This document shows positions 16,804 through 26,349 of a stretch of 64,000 bases of DNA, one piece after another. A program made the translations under genes and the position numbers. The stretch is from positions 1,698,501 through 1,762,500 of the forward strand of contig NZ_CP134050.1 of NCBI RefSeq assembly GCF_031583145.1, read 5' to 3'. Numbering within the stretch: position 1 is the first letter of the stretch; each line of letters opens with the position of its first letter. Under the pieces are notes generated by a model, which was given only the letters and a program-made list of their open reading frames with translations, ran no database searches and had not been told where the DNA came from. The DNA is from Brevibacillus brevis. Lineage in GTDB: Bacteria; Bacillota; Bacilli; Brevibacillales; Brevibacillaceae.

Positions 16804-18196
16804 GCATATCTCCCTGTTTCGCTTTTGGACGACGCGCTATTTGATTACGCTCTGTGTCGGCCTTCTGGTCGTGGGGATTGCCTCCAGCCTCTGGATCACG
16901 TACAACGAGACACAGAAGCGGCTCGACTTCATGAAATTGACGGCAGCGGAGATTTCCGATCGCATCCTGGATGCAAATGGCGCAATCAAGATTGCTCCGT
17001 TTTTGTTTCGCATCCTGGACAGCCGGCAAGAGTCCGTCCGCATGAATTACAAGCCGTTCATGCTGATTCTGGACGAAAACAAGCGACCCTTGTCCGATGC
17101 TCCGGGCCCTTTCGGAGGCGAGCTCGCCCGCCGCGCAGCCGAACTCGCGGAAGCAGGGGACGACGTCACGGAAATCAAGCTGGCTCGGGGCGAGGACATG
17201 CTCTTCGTCAAGCACGCCATTACCTCCCAGGAGCGGACTGTCGGCTGGGTCCTCCTGTTCACGCCGAAAAAGGAAATGATGCGGAGCACCACGGAATTTC
17301 AGCTCCTGGTCATCATGCTGGTCAGTCTGGGCTTGCTCGGGTGGCTGGTCATCTACCTGCTGACGAAAAAGCTGTCGCAGCCGATCAAAGACGTCGCGGA
17401 TGCAGCGAAGCAAATCGTCATCGGAAACTACGACATCCGCCTGGAAAAGAACAGCAAGGAGAAGGAAATTTACGAATTGGTCCATTCGTTCAGGGAGATG
17501 GCAGAGCGCTTGCGCCAGCTCGAGATGATGCGCACGGAGCTGCTTGCCGGGGTGACCCACGAGCTGAAGACGCCCGTCACCTCCATCAGCGGGCTGGTAC
17601 AGGCAGTCAAAGACGACATCGTCAGCGGGGCGGAAGCCAAGGAGTTCCTGGAGATTTGCTCCAAAGAAACGATCCGCCTGCAAAAAATGGTAGAGGATCT
17701 GCTCGACTTCAACTCGTTTGCGGTGGGAGACATCCGCATTCGCCGCGAGACGCAAAACGTGTACGAGCTGGTCCAGGAAATCACGCATCAGTGGCGCATC
17801 GGACAGGAAGACGAAACGCTCGAGCTGCGCGTCGAAAAGCCCGAAAAACCGATGCTGGTGTCCACTGATCCGCTTCGAATCCAGCAGGTGCTGTACAATT
17901 TGCTGAACAATGCGGCTCAGGCCTCCGGTACGGGCGCAAGGATCGAGGTGAGGATGTCGGAGACGATGCAGGAGATCCGCATCGAGGTGCAGGATCACTG
18001 CATGGGGATTCCGGAAGCCGAGCAGCCATTTATTTTCGACCGCTTCTACCGCGGGGAGGAAAAAAAGCATACCGTGCGGGGACTGGGCTTGGGCTTGTCC
18101 TTTAGCCGGATGATCGCGCAGGCGCTGGGAGGAAATCTCGAGCTGACCGAAAGCTCGGAAGCGGGTACGACATTTGCGCTTCTTCTGCGGAAGTGA
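16796..18196 (+). CDS. Sensor histidine kinase
   Basis: This 466-residue kinase has a membrane helix near residues 13-35, an extracellular sensor of about 140 residues, a second helix near 172-195, a HAMP domain (about 195-245), a dimerisation/phosphoacceptor domain with GVTHELKTPVTSISG (His near 259) and an ATPase domain ending in GLGLGLSFSRMIAQALGG. It partners the overlapping response regulator. The ligand is unknown; a downstream antimicrobial-type efflux system suggests it senses a membrane-active compound. Confidence 0.92.
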   Translation: MNRHISLFRFWTTRYLITLCVGLLVVGIASSLWITYNETQKRLDFMKLTAAEISDRILDANGAIKIAPFLFRILDSRQESVRMNYKPFMLILDENKRPLSDAPGPFGGELARRAAELAEAGDDVTEIKLARGEDMLFVKHAITSQERTVGWVLLFTPKKEMMRSTTEFQLLVIMLVSLGLLGWLVIYLLTKKLSQPIKDVADAAKQIVIGNYDIRLEKNSKEKEIYELVHSFREMAERLRQLEMMRTELLAGVTHELKTPVTSISGLVQAVKDDIVSGAEAKEFLEICSKETIRLQKMVEDLLDFNSFAVGDIRIRRETQNVYELVQEITHQWRIGQEDETLELRVEKPEKPMLVSTDPLRIQQVLYNLLNNAAQASGTGARIEVRMSETMQEIRIEVQDHCMGIPEAEQPFIFDRFYRGEEKKHTVRGLGLGLSFSRMIAQALGGNLELTESSEAGTTFALLLRK

Positions 18197-18216
18197 CGGG
18201 CCCAAAGGAAAAAGAG

Positions 18217-18249
18217 AGCGGCGTTGCCAGCAGGCAAGGCCGCTTTTTC
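18217..18249 (+). terminator. Terminator after the two-component system
   Basis: A 12-bp stem with one mismatch (AGCGGCGTTGCC with GGCAAGGCCGCT) around an AGCA loop, then TTTTT. Confidence 0.85.
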
Positions 18250-18406
18250 GTGGACCGGCTCCGCTGGCACCTCGCACTGCACCCGAGTTTTCCGGCGGAT
18301 GGGCTGGCAAGCCGTCCGATCTGACGTAATCCTGACGCATTTGTGCCCTATATTGATCGCAGAATGGTTCAAGCTGAATCAAGCAAACGACAGGAGGAGT
18401 CTCTAC

Positions 18407-19945
18407 GTGACGGATTCGGATAACAAGCGAACGTTTTTCTCCAAGGGGAGGGGCGGCAAAAAGCGGTGGATCATCCTGGGATTGGCCGTGGTGCTGATCG
18501 GAGGAGGAGCTTACGGGTATACCACGTTTCTGACGCCGCAAAGAGCGCAGGCGGCGTTTCAGGTGGTGAACGTCGGGAGGGGCGACGTGTCGGAAACGGT
18601 GCTGGCATCGGGGGCGGTACAGGCGTCGAAGCGAACGTCCCTGTCCTTCGCCGACGTGGAAGACGCCAAGGACGCGATTTCCTCCATTACGGTGAAAGTG
18701 GGCGACCACGTAAAGGCGGGCCAGGTGCTCGCTACCATGGACGATTCAGTCGCAAAAATCCAGGTGACGAATGCCCAGGCCAATCTGCTGTCCGCTATGG
18801 CCAAGCTGGAAGACGCGCAAAAGCGCAAGACGGCGGCGGAAATGAACACCTTGCAGGCAAACGTCAATCAGACGAAGGCGGAGCTGGAGCTCGCCAAGCA
18901 GACGATCGACACGCAAAAGGCGGTCAACGACGAGGCGAAGGCGAAAGCCAATCTGGAAAATGCGCAGAAGACATACGCGTCGCAAAAAGCGCTGTATGAA
19001 GCGGGCGCCGTTTCGAAGACGGACTTCGAATCCGCCCAGACGGCTTTGGACCAGGCACAGCGCGACTACGATACGGCCGTGCTTACTGCCAGCCAGACGA
19101 AGGGCCAGTCGAACAGCAAGGTGGAGCAGGCGCAGGCGGCTTACGACACGGCGGTTGAAGCCTTGAACGAAGCCAAGGAAGGTCCGGATGCAGCCACCGT
19201 CCTTTCCGCAAAGGCGGCGGTCGAGCAGGCGAAGGCGCAGCTGCAGCAGGCGCAAAAGTCGCTGAACGCAGTCACGCTGAAAGCGCCGATGGACGGCGTG
19301 ATCGTGCAGCTGAACGGAAGCGTGGGCGAAATTCCGGGAAGTGACTTCATCATCATGGACAACTCCAACTCGGGAGACCTGGAAGTGCTGGCCCAGATCA
19401 GCCAGAGCGACATCGGCAAAGTGAAGGAAGGACAAAGCGTCTCCTTTACCACGAGCTCCTATCCGGACGATACCTTCTCGGGAAAAGTGAAGCTGATCTA
19501 TCCGGAGGCAAAGACGGAATCGGGTGTGACGAGCTATGACGTCCTGCTCTCGGTCGCCAACAAGGACAGCAAGCTGAAAATCGGGATGACGATGAACGTC
19601 ACCATCGAAATCGGCACCCATCAAAATGTGCTGGTCGTACCCGCGCAAGCCTTGCAAACCATGAATGGAAAAGACGGCGTGTACCTGTACAACGAAGGAG
19701 CCGATAGCAGCTCGGGCAGGCCGTACCGCTTTCAGCAGGTCAAGATCGGCTACTTCGCGACGGATCGGGTCGAGATCACGGAAGGTCTGAAAGAAGGCGA
19801 CAAAGTCGTCATCATGGCGATGTCGCAAGGCTCCTCCAGCCAAAACTCCACGCGCATGGGCAACTCGACCCGCATGGGGGGAATGGGCGGAATGGGAGGC
19901 GGCTTCCCGGGCGGAGGAGGCAGCGTGAGGGTGATGACCCGATGA
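18407..19945 (+). CDS. MacA/YknX-type membrane fusion protein of an efflux ABC system
   Basis: This 512-residue protein has a short cytoplasmic N-terminus, one membrane helix (about residues 20-42), a biotinyl-lipoyl-like half ([21 protein letters not shown]), a long alpha-helical hairpin rich in Ala/Gln/Lys (about 115-285), the second lipoyl half ([18 protein letters not shown]), a beta-barrel region and a Gly/Met-rich tail. GTG at 18407 is the likely start, 8-9 bases after AGGAGGAG; a longer frame upstream has no such site. The stop overlaps the ATPase start (ATGA). Family members bridge MacB-like transporters and the cell envelope. Confidence 0.9.
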   Translation: MTDSDNKRTFFSKGRGGKKRWIILGLAVVLIGGGAYGYTTFLTPQRAQAAFQVVNVGRGDVSETVLASGAVQASKRTSLSFADVEDAKDAISSITVKVGDHVKAGQVLATMDDSVAKIQVTNAQANLLSAMAKLEDAQKRKTAAEMNTLQANVNQTKAELELAKQTIDTQKAVNDEAKAKANLENAQKTYASQKALYEAGAVSKTDFESAQTALDQAQRDYDTAVLTASQTKGQSNSKVEQAQAAYDTAVEALNEAKEGPDAATVLSAKAAVEQAKAQLQQAQKSLNAVTLKAPMDGVIVQLNGSVGEIPGSDFIIMDNSNSGDLEVLAQISQSDIGKVKEGQSVSFTTSSYPDDTFSGKVKLIYPEAKTESGVTSYDVLLSVANKDSKLKIGMTMNVTIEIGTHQNVLVVPAQALQTMNGKDGVYLYNEGADSSSGRPYRFQQVKIGYFATDRVEITEGLKEGDKVVIMAMSQGSSSQNSTRMGNSTRMGGMGGMGGGFPGGGGSVRVMTR

Positions 19946-20664
19946 AACCCGTCATCCAAATTGAACAGCTGAAAAAGCTGTACCGCATCGGCGACCAGGA
20001 GATTCAGGCCTTGCGCGGCGTCAGCCTGACGATCGAGGAAGGCGATTTCGTGGCGATCATGGGACCGTCCGGGTCGGGGAAGTCCTCGATGATGAACGTG
20101 ATCGGCTGCCTGGATAAACCGACATCCGGGGAGTTTTACCTCGACGGCTACCCGGTGTCGCAGGCTCACGACGATGAGCTGGCGGAAATCCGCAATCGCA
20201 AAATCGGGTTTGTCTTTCAAAACTTCAACCTGCTTCCGCGCACAACCGCCGTCGAGAACGTCGAATTGCCGATGCTGTACGGAGGGATCTCCGCGAAGGA
20301 GCGGCGAGAGCGGGCCATTCGGGCGCTGATCGACGTCGGCCTGCAGGAGCGTCTGAACAACAAGCCGAACGAGCTGTCCGGCGGCCAGCAGCAGCGCGTG
20401 TCCATCGCCAGGGCGCTGGTCAACGATCCGGTCATTCTGCTGGCCGACGAGCCGACGGGCGCCTTGGATACGAGGACGAGCGAAGAAATTATGGGGATCT
20501 TTCAGCAGCTGAACGATGCGGGCAAAACCGTCATCCTCGTGACACACGAGCCGGATATCGCGGAGTACGCCAAACGGATTGTCCGCTTTCGGGACGGGCA
20601 GATCGTCGCCGATGAAACGGTGTCGATACGAAGAAGAGCGTCTTTGGAGGAAGTGAAGCGATGA
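19942..20664 (+). CDS. MacB/YknY-type ABC transporter ATPase
   Basis: This 240-residue ATPase shows Walker [10 protein letters not shown] near residue 41, Q-loop [10 protein letters not shown], signature [17 protein letters not shown] near 146 and Walker [13 protein letters not shown]. These are hallmarks of the LolD/MacB subfamily. It overlaps its neighbours by 4 bases on each side, so the three genes form a translationally coupled operon. It powers efflux by the following permease. Confidence 0.94.
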   Translation: MKPVIQIEQLKKLYRIGDQEIQALRGVSLTIEEGDFVAIMGPSGSGKSSMMNVIGCLDKPTSGEFYLDGYPVSQAHDDELAEIRNRKIGFVFQNFNLLPRTTAVENVELPMLYGGISAKERRERAIRALIDVGLQERLNNKPNELSGGQQQRVSIARALVNDPVILLADEPTGALDTRTSEEIMGIFQQLNDAGKTVILVTHEPDIAEYAKRIVRFRDGQIVADETVSIRRRASLEEVKR

Positions 20665-21878
20665 GTTTTGTAGAGTGCATACGCATATCCTTTCGCAGCA
20701 TACGGGCAAACGGGCTGCGATCGATCCTCACCATGCTGGGTATCATCATCGGCGTGGCGGCGGTCATCGCCATGGTCGCCATCGGGGAAGGGACTTCCAG
20801 CGCGGTGGCATCCCAGATCAACGGGCTGGGGAGCAACCTGTTGATCGTCTCTCCCGGCCAGGCTACCCAGGGCCGGATCAGTCTCGGGGCCGGTTCCCTC
20901 AACACATTGACGATGGCGGACGCCGAGGCGATCGCGCGGAAGGAGTCGGTGTCCGCAGTGGCTCCCAGCGTGAACGGCAGGGCTCAGATCGTCTGGGGAA
21001 ACAACAACTATTCCAGCTCGCTGGAAGGGACGACAGCCGATTTCCTCCAGGTCCGCAACGCCCAGGTGGAGCAAGGACGCTTTTTTACCAACTTCGAAGT
21101 CAAGCAGCAATTCAACGTAGCGGTGGTCGGGAGCGAGGTGGTGACCAACCTGTTCGACAAGGGGACGGCCAATCCGATCGGCCAGACCGTGCAAATCAAC
21201 AAGATTCCGTTTACCATCATCGGGGTGCTGAAAAGCCAGGGAAGCTCGGGGATGACCAACAATGACGACCGGATACTCATCCCGATCACGACAGCGATGA
21301 GCCGTTTGACAGGCGGAAAAAACGTGGGCACGATCTACGTATCGGCAGCGTCCGCCGACAAGATGGAGGCAGCGCAGTCGGATATCCAGACGACGCTGCG
21401 CGCCAATCACAATCTTCGCCCTCAGGCAGAGGATGATTTCCGCATCACGTCGCAGACCGACATTCTCAGTACGGCACAGGAGGTATCGAGCTCGATGACG
21501 GCTCTCCTGTCGGGGATCGCGGCGATTTCCCTGATCGTCGGGGGGATCGGGGTCATGAATATCATGCTCGTATCCGTAACGGAGCGCACGCGCGAGATCG
21601 GCATTCGCAAGGCGATCGGGGCGAAGCGCGGCGATATCCTCCGGCAGTTTTTGATCGAAGCGGTCACGCTCAGCCTGCTCGGCGGGATTGTAGGCATCGT
21701 CATCGGAGTCGGAGCTGCGCTCTTGATCGGCAAGTTCGGTACAATGACGACGAGCATCAGTCTTTCTCCGATCTTGTATGCGTTTTTGACTTCCTCGCTG
21801 GTTGGCGTCGTGTTCGGTGTGTATCCGGCAAGAAAGGCGGCCAGGCTCAAGCCGATCGATGCATTGCGTTACGAATAA
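20661..21878 (+). CDS. MacB/YknZ-type ABC transporter permease
   Basis: This 405-residue protein has the MacB layout: helix 1 near residues 20-42, a large extracellular domain (about 45-280), then three helices (about 285-395) with the FtsX-type segment [20 protein letters not shown]. Systems of this type in Firmicutes (YknWXYZ) export or detoxify peptides. Here the two-component system upstream probably provides inducible control. The gene ends the operon; no clear terminator follows. Confidence 0.93.
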   Translation: MSFVECIRISFRSIRANGLRSILTMLGIIIGVAAVIAMVAIGEGTSSAVASQINGLGSNLLIVSPGQATQGRISLGAGSLNTLTMADAEAIARKESVSAVAPSVNGRAQIVWGNNNYSSSLEGTTADFLQVRNAQVEQGRFFTNFEVKQQFNVAVVGSEVVTNLFDKGTANPIGQTVQINKIPFTIIGVLKSQGSSGMTNNDDRILIPITTAMSRLTGGKNVGTIYVSAASADKMEAAQSDIQTTLRANHNLRPQAEDDFRITSQTDILSTAQEVSSSMTALLSGIAAISLIVGGIGVMNIMLVSVTERTREIGIRKAIGAKRGDILRQFLIEAVTLSLLGGIVGIVIGVGAALLIGKFGTMTTSISLSPILYAFLTSSLVGVVFGVYPARKAARLKPIDALRYE

Positions 21879-21936
21879 ATCCGGGTGTTACATTTTTCCA
21901 TTGCGGGCATACTAGTGTGGGTGAGGTGTTTGTCCG

Positions 21937-22140
21937 ATGGAAAAAAACGTCCAGTTTTCCGTAACGTGGCGAGAAGCATCGCGGATCATGAAAAAGATCA
22001 AAACAAGCAATCTGCGGTATATCGTCAGGCAAATGGAAGGAAAGACGAGCGTCGCGTTTGTCTTTCCGAAAGTGAGTGTCAGCCAATACGTATACCTGTA
22101 CATTCTCTTCGGGCCGAGGGCGGCGGATGACAGGCATTGA
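21937..22140 (+). CDS. Small basic hypothetical protein, 67 residues
   Basis: ATG at 21937 follows GGTGAGGTG at 8 bases. The protein (MEKNVQFSVTWREASRIMKK...) is basic and of mixed alpha/beta character, with no membrane helix. A promoter-like TTACAT/TACTAG pair at 16-bp spacing lies about 25 bp upstream. It is more AT-rich than its neighbours. No family is recognised. An ORF also runs antisense across it, but without a ribosome binding site. Confidence 0.45.
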   Translation: MEKNVQFSVTWREASRIMKKIKTSNLRYIVRQMEGKTSVAFVFPKVSVSQYVYLYILFGPRAADDRH

Positions 22141-22253
22141 TTCGCCCCCTTGAACCAGGGAAGAGGGACAAAATACGCAACGATCCCTATTGATTTTTTC
22201 AATATTTCGATATAAAACAAAACCTGACACTTTTCGATAGCAAAGATTCATAG

Positions 22254-22337
22254 TACAATGCCTGTATGAACGAACTTGGGGAAGTTCGGGATGGCGGCAC
22301 CCAAAACTGTGCAGGCGGGCCGCCTCTTTTTTTCTAG
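22254..22337 (+). ncRNA. Candidate small RNA or leader-peptide transcript
   Basis: After a TACAAT -10 (22254-22259; weak -35) comes a hairpin CGAACTT-GGGG-AAGTTCG, then a GGCGGC...GCCGCC stem with inner GCAC/GTGC, then seven T ending near 22334. The same stretch encodes a 23-residue ORF from ATG 22266 (MNELGEVRDGGTQNCAGGPPLFF) whose codons lie inside both hairpins. It has no good ribosome binding site. It may be a short terminated RNA or an attenuator. Nothing else gene-like is seen in 22141-22559 except the terminator at 22450. Confidence 0.4.
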
Positions 22338-22449
22338 GACGAGTTCAACCAGGGTAAAATAGGTATATGTACCTAAAAATACAGCTAGATTTCATAGGGC
22401 TTTCGGATTAAACTTAAGTTGTTCACGTGAATACTTCCGTACTACTCTT

Positions 22450-22479
22450 CCCAGGTTTTGATAGCCTGGGCTTTTTTTT
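22450..22479 (+). terminator. Orphan plus-strand terminator
   Basis: CCCAGG...CCTGGG with eight following T. No annotated plus-strand gene ends just upstream, so it either backs up the upstream terminator or ends another short RNA. On the minus strand there is no T-run. Confidence 0.7.
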
Positions 22480-22559
22480 GTCGTCTGAAAGAGGCGAAGC
22501 GGCCACGCTTGGTTGGCCAGACAGCAAAATACCCGCCTGACAGACGGGCTTTTCCATGC

Positions 22560-22907
22560 TTATTCGCTAGTCGATCCGGTTTTGGTGAACAGTGGCGGAA
22601 AGCTGCCTTTGAGCAGGGCGTCGAGGAGCTGTTCCTGCGTGAGAGAGATCGTGATGCCGGGATCGGGGAGATCAGCGAGGAAGCGGTTTTCTTCATGCAG
22701 ATACCAAAGAGTGCCGGTAGGACGCATCGGATAGACGAGGACGTTCTCCTGGGCTTGCTGTCCGTGCCTGGTAATGTCCCGCAGCGCGGTAAACAATTCG
22801 CCCCAGACAGGCAGGTAGGGCTTCGTCCTGAGCTGGTGCAGCGCCCGGACGAGCTGATTTTTTGCGTGAAGCAGAGATTCGTTCATTGGGGTGTCTACTG
22901 AAAGCAT
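22560..22907 (-). CDS. Hypothetical protein, 115 residues
   Basis: The ATG at 22907 follows AAAGGAGCATGGGTC, a good ribosome binding site. The protein is soluble; the N-terminal half looks helical (ESLLHAKNQLVRALHQLRTK) and the C-terminal half more beta-like. No family is recognised. It is divergent from the nucleoside hydrolase operon across 250 bp. Confidence 0.65.
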   Translation of the reverse strand: MLSVDTPMNESLLHAKNQLVRALHQLRTKPYLPVWGELFTALRDITRHGQQAQENVLVYPMRPTGTLWYLHEENRFLADLPDPGITISLTQEQLLDALLKGSFPPLFTKTGSTSE

Positions 22908-23075
22908 GACCCATGCTCCTTTGCTGGTTCGTGACCAATCTTCATTGGCTTCGACAACCGACGAGGCGGGTCAGGAGGTTATGCGAAACGTGGCGGATTT
23001 TGTCGAAGTCATCGTTAAGTGTAAAATAGTTGCTATCTGCTGGCAATAGGCGGGAAGTAGCATGAAGCCCGCCAT

Positions 23076-23104
23076 TTGACGGTTGGGACGGAAATCGTTA
23101 GCAT
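23076..23104 (+). promoter_or_regulatory. Promoter of the nucleoside hydrolase operon
   Basis: TTGACG at 23076-23081 and TAGCAT at 23099-23104, 17 bp apart. The expected transcript has a leader of about 45 bases. Confidence 0.6.
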
Positions 23105-23157
23105 AGGGGCAGGAAACGTTGCGGGAAATAGAGAATGAACGGCCAGAGGTGAGGAAA

Positions 23158-24033
23158 TTGGCAGAAAAACGGAAGCTGTTTATGAACGGCTGCGGGGGTG
23201 TTGATCAGGCGATCGCGTTGTGGTACGCCCTGCAAGCACCCGATGTGGAAGTCGTCGGAATCGGGGTCGCCTCCTCTGAAGAGGGGAAGGGGATCCGGCT
23301 TGTGAAAAAGCTCGTTGCGCTGACCGGTCTGGAAGGCGTGGTCCCGGTGGCGACGGGAGAGTGCGGGCCCCTGTTTGGCGAAGGAGGCCAAGGTCAACCC
23401 GAGAGTGGACAGGCAGCGGCGCGCTTGCTCGTCGACAAAGCGAAGGAGCATGAAGGAGAGCTGACCGTTGTCACGCTGGGGCCCCTGACTGATCTGGCAA
23501 AAGCCGTGGCGATCGATCCGGGCCTGCCGAACAGGCTGAAGCAGGTGGTTGTACAAGGGGGTGCCATTCGGGTCCCGGGAAATGCGACTGCTGTCGCGGA
23601 AGCCAATCTGCACGCCGACCCGGAAGCCGCAGCGTTCGTCTTGGCGGCGGGATTGCCTCTCTTGTTGGTACCGCTTGACGCCTCGGAGCATATCCGCCTG
23701 TCACCGGAAGCAAGACAAGGGATCTTGAGCAAAGCGGCCGGCATGGGAATCGGACAGGCCAGCGACGAGATAGGGGCAAAGCTCTCAGGTGACGGCACGC
23801 GTCTGGTGGCCTGGGCGACGATGATTGCCGCCCTGCATTCGGAATACGTACATACGCAGAAAATGAAGCTGACCATCGAGTGCCACAGCGCCTTGTCCCG
23901 GGGAGCGGTTTTGGCCGACTTGCGGGCGAAGCCGAGCGTGGGTATAGACACCCAAGTCGCAGTAGATGTGGACGCAGAACCGTTTGCGGCTTGGCTGCGG
24001 AATCTTTCTGATGCGGACAAGGAGAGGGCGTGA
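23158..24033 (+). CDS. Nucleoside hydrolase-like protein lacking catalytic residues
   Basis: This 291-residue protein has the inosine/uridine-preferring nucleoside hydrolase fold, aligned with the next gene through VVTLGPLTDLAKA, VVVQGGAIRVPGNA and AEANLHADPEAA. The N-terminal calcium/catalytic motif, IDVDTGIDDA in the neighbour, reads MNGCGGVDQA here: the first two Asp are Asn and Cys and the last is Gln. The C-terminal HDPLAV metal site reads HSALSR. The TTG at 23158 is chosen because GAGGTG precedes it and its N-terminus then matches the paralogue; a TTG at 23119 lacks a site. It is probably an inactive subunit, a ligand sensor or a repurposed fold. Confidence 0.8.
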   Translation: MAEKRKLFMNGCGGVDQAIALWYALQAPDVEVVGIGVASSEEGKGIRLVKKLVALTGLEGVVPVATGECGPLFGEGGQGQPESGQAAARLLVDKAKEHEGELTVVTLGPLTDLAKAVAIDPGLPNRLKQVVVQGGAIRVPGNATAVAEANLHADPEAAAFVLAAGLPLLLVPLDASEHIRLSPEARQGILSKAAGMGIGQASDEIGAKLSGDGTRLVAWATMIAALHSEYVHTQKMKLTIECHSALSRGAVLADLRAKPSVGIDTQVAVDVDAEPFAAWLRNLSDADKERA

Positions 24034-24037
24034 AACA

Positions 24038-24964
24038 ATGAAGAAAGTCATTATCGACGTGGACACCGGAATCGATGACGCCATGGCCCTGTCCTATGCG
24101 GTTCACTCCCCTGACCTGGAGGTATGCGGCGTCACGACCACGTTTGGCAATATCAGTGTCGAAGAAGCGACGCGCAATACGCTGCAAGTGCTGGAGCTGG
24201 TCGGTGGCGGCGGCATTCCCGTCTATCCGGGCGCAGCCAAGCCGCTCATCCGCGAGCTGAAAGAAAAAGCAAAGCTGTTTCACGGCGAGAACGGCCTGGG
24301 GAATGTCGAGCTGCCGTTGCCAACAGCGGCACCGCAAGCGGTGAATGCGGTCGAGTACATGGTCTCCGCCATCAAGGCGGCTCCGCACGAGATCACGGTA
24401 ATCACGGTGGGGAGCATGACGAATCTGGCGCAAGCGATCATGGCGGCGCCGGAAATTGTCTCTCTCGTGGAACGGGTGGTCGTCATGGGCGGTGCGATCG
24501 CCGTGCCGGGCAATCGGACGCCTGTCGCGGAAGCCAACATCTGCGCCGATCCGGAAGCGGCGGCCTACGTCTTTCAATCGGGCATTCCGCTCACGCTCGT
24601 CGGGCTGGATGTGACCATGCAGACGCTGCTGACTCGTGAGCACCTGCAAGAGTGGCGGGCGAAGGATACGATGACGAGCCGCGTCTTCGCAAAGATGTGC
24701 CAGGTCTACATGGACGCTTACGCCAAGGTCGGAAACGTGCGCGGCTGCGGCCTCCACGATCCGCTTGCGGTAGGTGTCGTGATCGATCCGACGTTCGTGC
24801 GGACCGTACCGATGCACGTGGTGGTGGACACGTCGGGCAGCGCCAGCGACGCGCGTACGATCGGAGACAGGCGGAAGACGCCTGCATGCCCTCCGAATGT
24901 CGATGTGTGCGTCGAAGTGGACCACGAGCGATTCGTGCGCCATTTTCTGGAGTACGTACTGTAG
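24038..24964 (+). CDS. Inosine/uridine-preferring nucleoside hydrolase
   Basis: This 308-residue enzyme has an intact DxDxGxDD motif at residues 6-13 (IDVDTGIDDAMAL), substrate segment MGGAIAVPGNRTPVAEANI and C-terminal metal/catalytic HDPLAVG near residue 240. It hydrolyses the N-glycosidic bond of ribonucleosides to base and ribose in the cytoplasm. It starts 4 bases after the degenerate paralogue, with GGAGAGGG upstream, so the two are cotranscribed and may interact. Confidence 0.92.
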   Translation: MKKVIIDVDTGIDDAMALSYAVHSPDLEVCGVTTTFGNISVEEATRNTLQVLELVGGGGIPVYPGAAKPLIRELKEKAKLFHGENGLGNVELPLPTAAPQAVNAVEYMVSAIKAAPHEITVITVGSMTNLAQAIMAAPEIVSLVERVVVMGGAIAVPGNRTPVAEANICADPEAAAYVFQSGIPLTLVGLDVTMQTLLTREHLQEWRAKDTMTSRVFAKMCQVYMDAYAKVGNVRGCGLHDPLAVGVVIDPTFVRTVPMHVVVDTSGSASDARTIGDRRKTPACPPNVDVCVEVDHERFVRHFLEYVL

Positions 24965-25028
24965 CCAGCGGTGAAAGCCGCATTTTCATCCAAAGAGCAA
25001 AGCAATGGGACAAGAGGAGGAACTGATT

Positions 25029-25487
25029 TTGTGGAAAGAGTTTAAAGAATTCGCGTTGAAAGGCAACGTGATGGATCTGGCAGTCGGTGTCGTCATCGGC
25101 GGCGCCTTTGGAAAGATCGTCACGTCGCTGGTGAACGACATCATTACCCCGGTCATCGGGCTGCTTTTGGGCAAGGTGGACTTTTCCAATCTGTTTATTA
25201 ACTTGAGCGGCGTCCATTATGAGACGTTGGCTGCTGCCAAGGAAAAAGGGGCGGCGACCCTGAATTACGGGTTGTTCCTCAACTCCGTCATCGACTTTTT
25301 GATCATCGCCTTTTCCATTTTCATCGTGATCAAGCAGCTGAACCGGTTCAAGCGCAAGCAGGAAGTGGTGGCTGCCCCTGTGACGACGAAGGAGTGCCCG
25401 CACTGCATTTCCGCCATCCCGCTGAAGGCAACGCGCTGCCCGAACTGCACCTCCATCCTGGAAGGGCATGCGCTGGCAAACGAATAA
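25029..25487 (+). CDS. mscL: Large-conductance mechanosensitive channel MscL with C-terminal zinc ribbon
   Basis: The first 110 or so of 152 residues are standard Msc[21 protein letters not shown] at the start, helix 1 with [14 protein letters not shown], a periplasmic loop, and helix 2 with [18 protein letters not shown]. The C-terminus then carries [18 protein letters not shown], a two-CxxC zinc ribbon, instead of ending in the usual short helical bundle. TTG at 25029 is the likely start, 8 bases after AGGAGG. MscL opens under membrane tension to release solutes on osmotic downshock. The ribbon is an added cytoplasmic module known in some Firmicutes MscL proteins. Confidence 0.92.
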   Translation: MWKEFKEFALKGNVMDLAVGVVIGGAFGKIVTSLVNDIITPVIGLLLGKVDFSNLFINLSGVHYETLAAAKEKGAATLNYGLFLNSVIDFLIIAFSIFIVIKQLNRFKRKQEVVAAPVTTKECPHCISAIPLKATRCPNCTSILEGHALANE

Positions 25488-25490
25488 GCA

Positions 25491-25522
25491 AAAGGAGAGC
25501 GCCCTACGCTCTCCTTTTTTTC
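25491..25522. terminator. Bidirectional terminator
   Basis: GGAGAGCG with CGCTCTCC across a 5-base loop, then TTTTTTT on the plus strand and TTTT on the minus strand. It serves mscL and the convergent ATP-grasp gene. Confidence 0.88.
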
Positions 25523-26286
25523 TCGGCCTTTTTCCGATTGGCCCGGCTGCGGTATTGAAAATGGAGCCGCTTGATGGTCCGGTAGTAGGTTTTGTCCTTG
25601 AGCTTGGCGAATAGTCCATGGGAAGGAAAATCGTAATTGACCTCGATAACGAAGATCTTCCCGTGTTTGTCTACGGCGAAGTCGACTCCGATCTGCGCGG
25701 AGTGCCTGTATTTGTTGAAGTGGGCGCAAACCTGGTAACTGAGCCGGATCAGCTGCTGGGTGATCTTGCGAATATCGGCTTCCGGCAAGGACAGCGATTT
25801 TTTCAAAGCGTGGGGAACCGTGACGGCATATCCGCCTCCGCGCGCGACGTTGGTGATGACGCTGTCCGAGCCTGCGACTTTGGCCAGCATCCCTGCGTAC
25901 TGCCATTTTCCCAGGCCGTTGCGCATCATCATCACGCGGATGTCGTACGGACGTCCGTTCAGCTCCGCCAGATCGATCCCTTTTTGAATGATGTAGTTCT
26001 TTTCGCTGCACTGCTGAACCAGCTTTTTTTGCAATTCTTCGAGGGTCGGGACGTGGACAGGCTCTCCCCGCTCCTTGACGAACTCATAGCCGCCAGCGGT
26101 TTTCTGTACGCGCAAGATTCCTTTTCCCATATGGGTCTTCGTCGGTTTGACGTAGACGGTGCTGTATTTGTCCAGATAAGGGCCGAGCAAGTCGGGCTGG
26201 TATAGGGAAGTCGGCGGCAGAAACGGGCGGATCTGCGGGCTTTTGAAGAAGAACTTGTGAAGGCTCCATTTGGAAGAGGAGATCAT
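25504..26286 (-). CDS. YheC/YheD-family ATP-grasp protein (endospore coat-associated)
   Basis: This 260-residue protein matches the ATP-grasp part of YheC/YheD. Visible are VYVKPTKTHMGKGILRV near residue 45, NYIIQKGIDLAELNGRPYDIR near 95 (partial), the glycine-rich segment ITNVARGGGYAV near 142, and the metal site GVDFAVDKHGKIFVIEVNYDF split around 205. GCGAGGTG precedes the ATG. Relatives in Bacillus are endospore coat-associated, although the reaction is not established. It is shorter than typical 350-450-residue relatives. Confidence 0.85.
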   Translation of the reverse strand: MISSSKWSLHKFFFKSPQIRPFLPPTSLYQPDLLGPYLDKYSTVYVKPTKTHMGKGILRVQKTAGGYEFVKERGEPVHVPTLEELQKKLVQQCSEKNYIIQKGIDLAELNGRPYDIRVMMMRNGLGKWQYAGMLAKVAGSDSVITNVARGGGYAVTVPHALKKSLSLPEADIRKITQQLIRLSYQVCAHFNKYRHSAQIGVDFAVDKHGKIFVIEVNYDFPSHGLFAKLKDKTYYRTIKRLHFQYRSRANRKKAEKKRRA

Positions 26287-26349
26287 GAACCATGCACCTC
26301 GCTAGGAAAAAGTCCATTCTTGCTATGATATACCGAAAGGGGCCGGGGA

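Noticed and set aside
16757-18709. 650-codon minus-strand frame across the histidine kinase and beyond
   Set aside because: Antisense to well-supported genes; composition is typical of a reverse-frame shadow in GC-rich DNA.
22560-22907. The terminator at 22450 as terminator of the minus-strand gene
   Set aside because: The hairpin has a T-run only on the plus strand, so it cannot be a typical intrinsic terminator for this gene.
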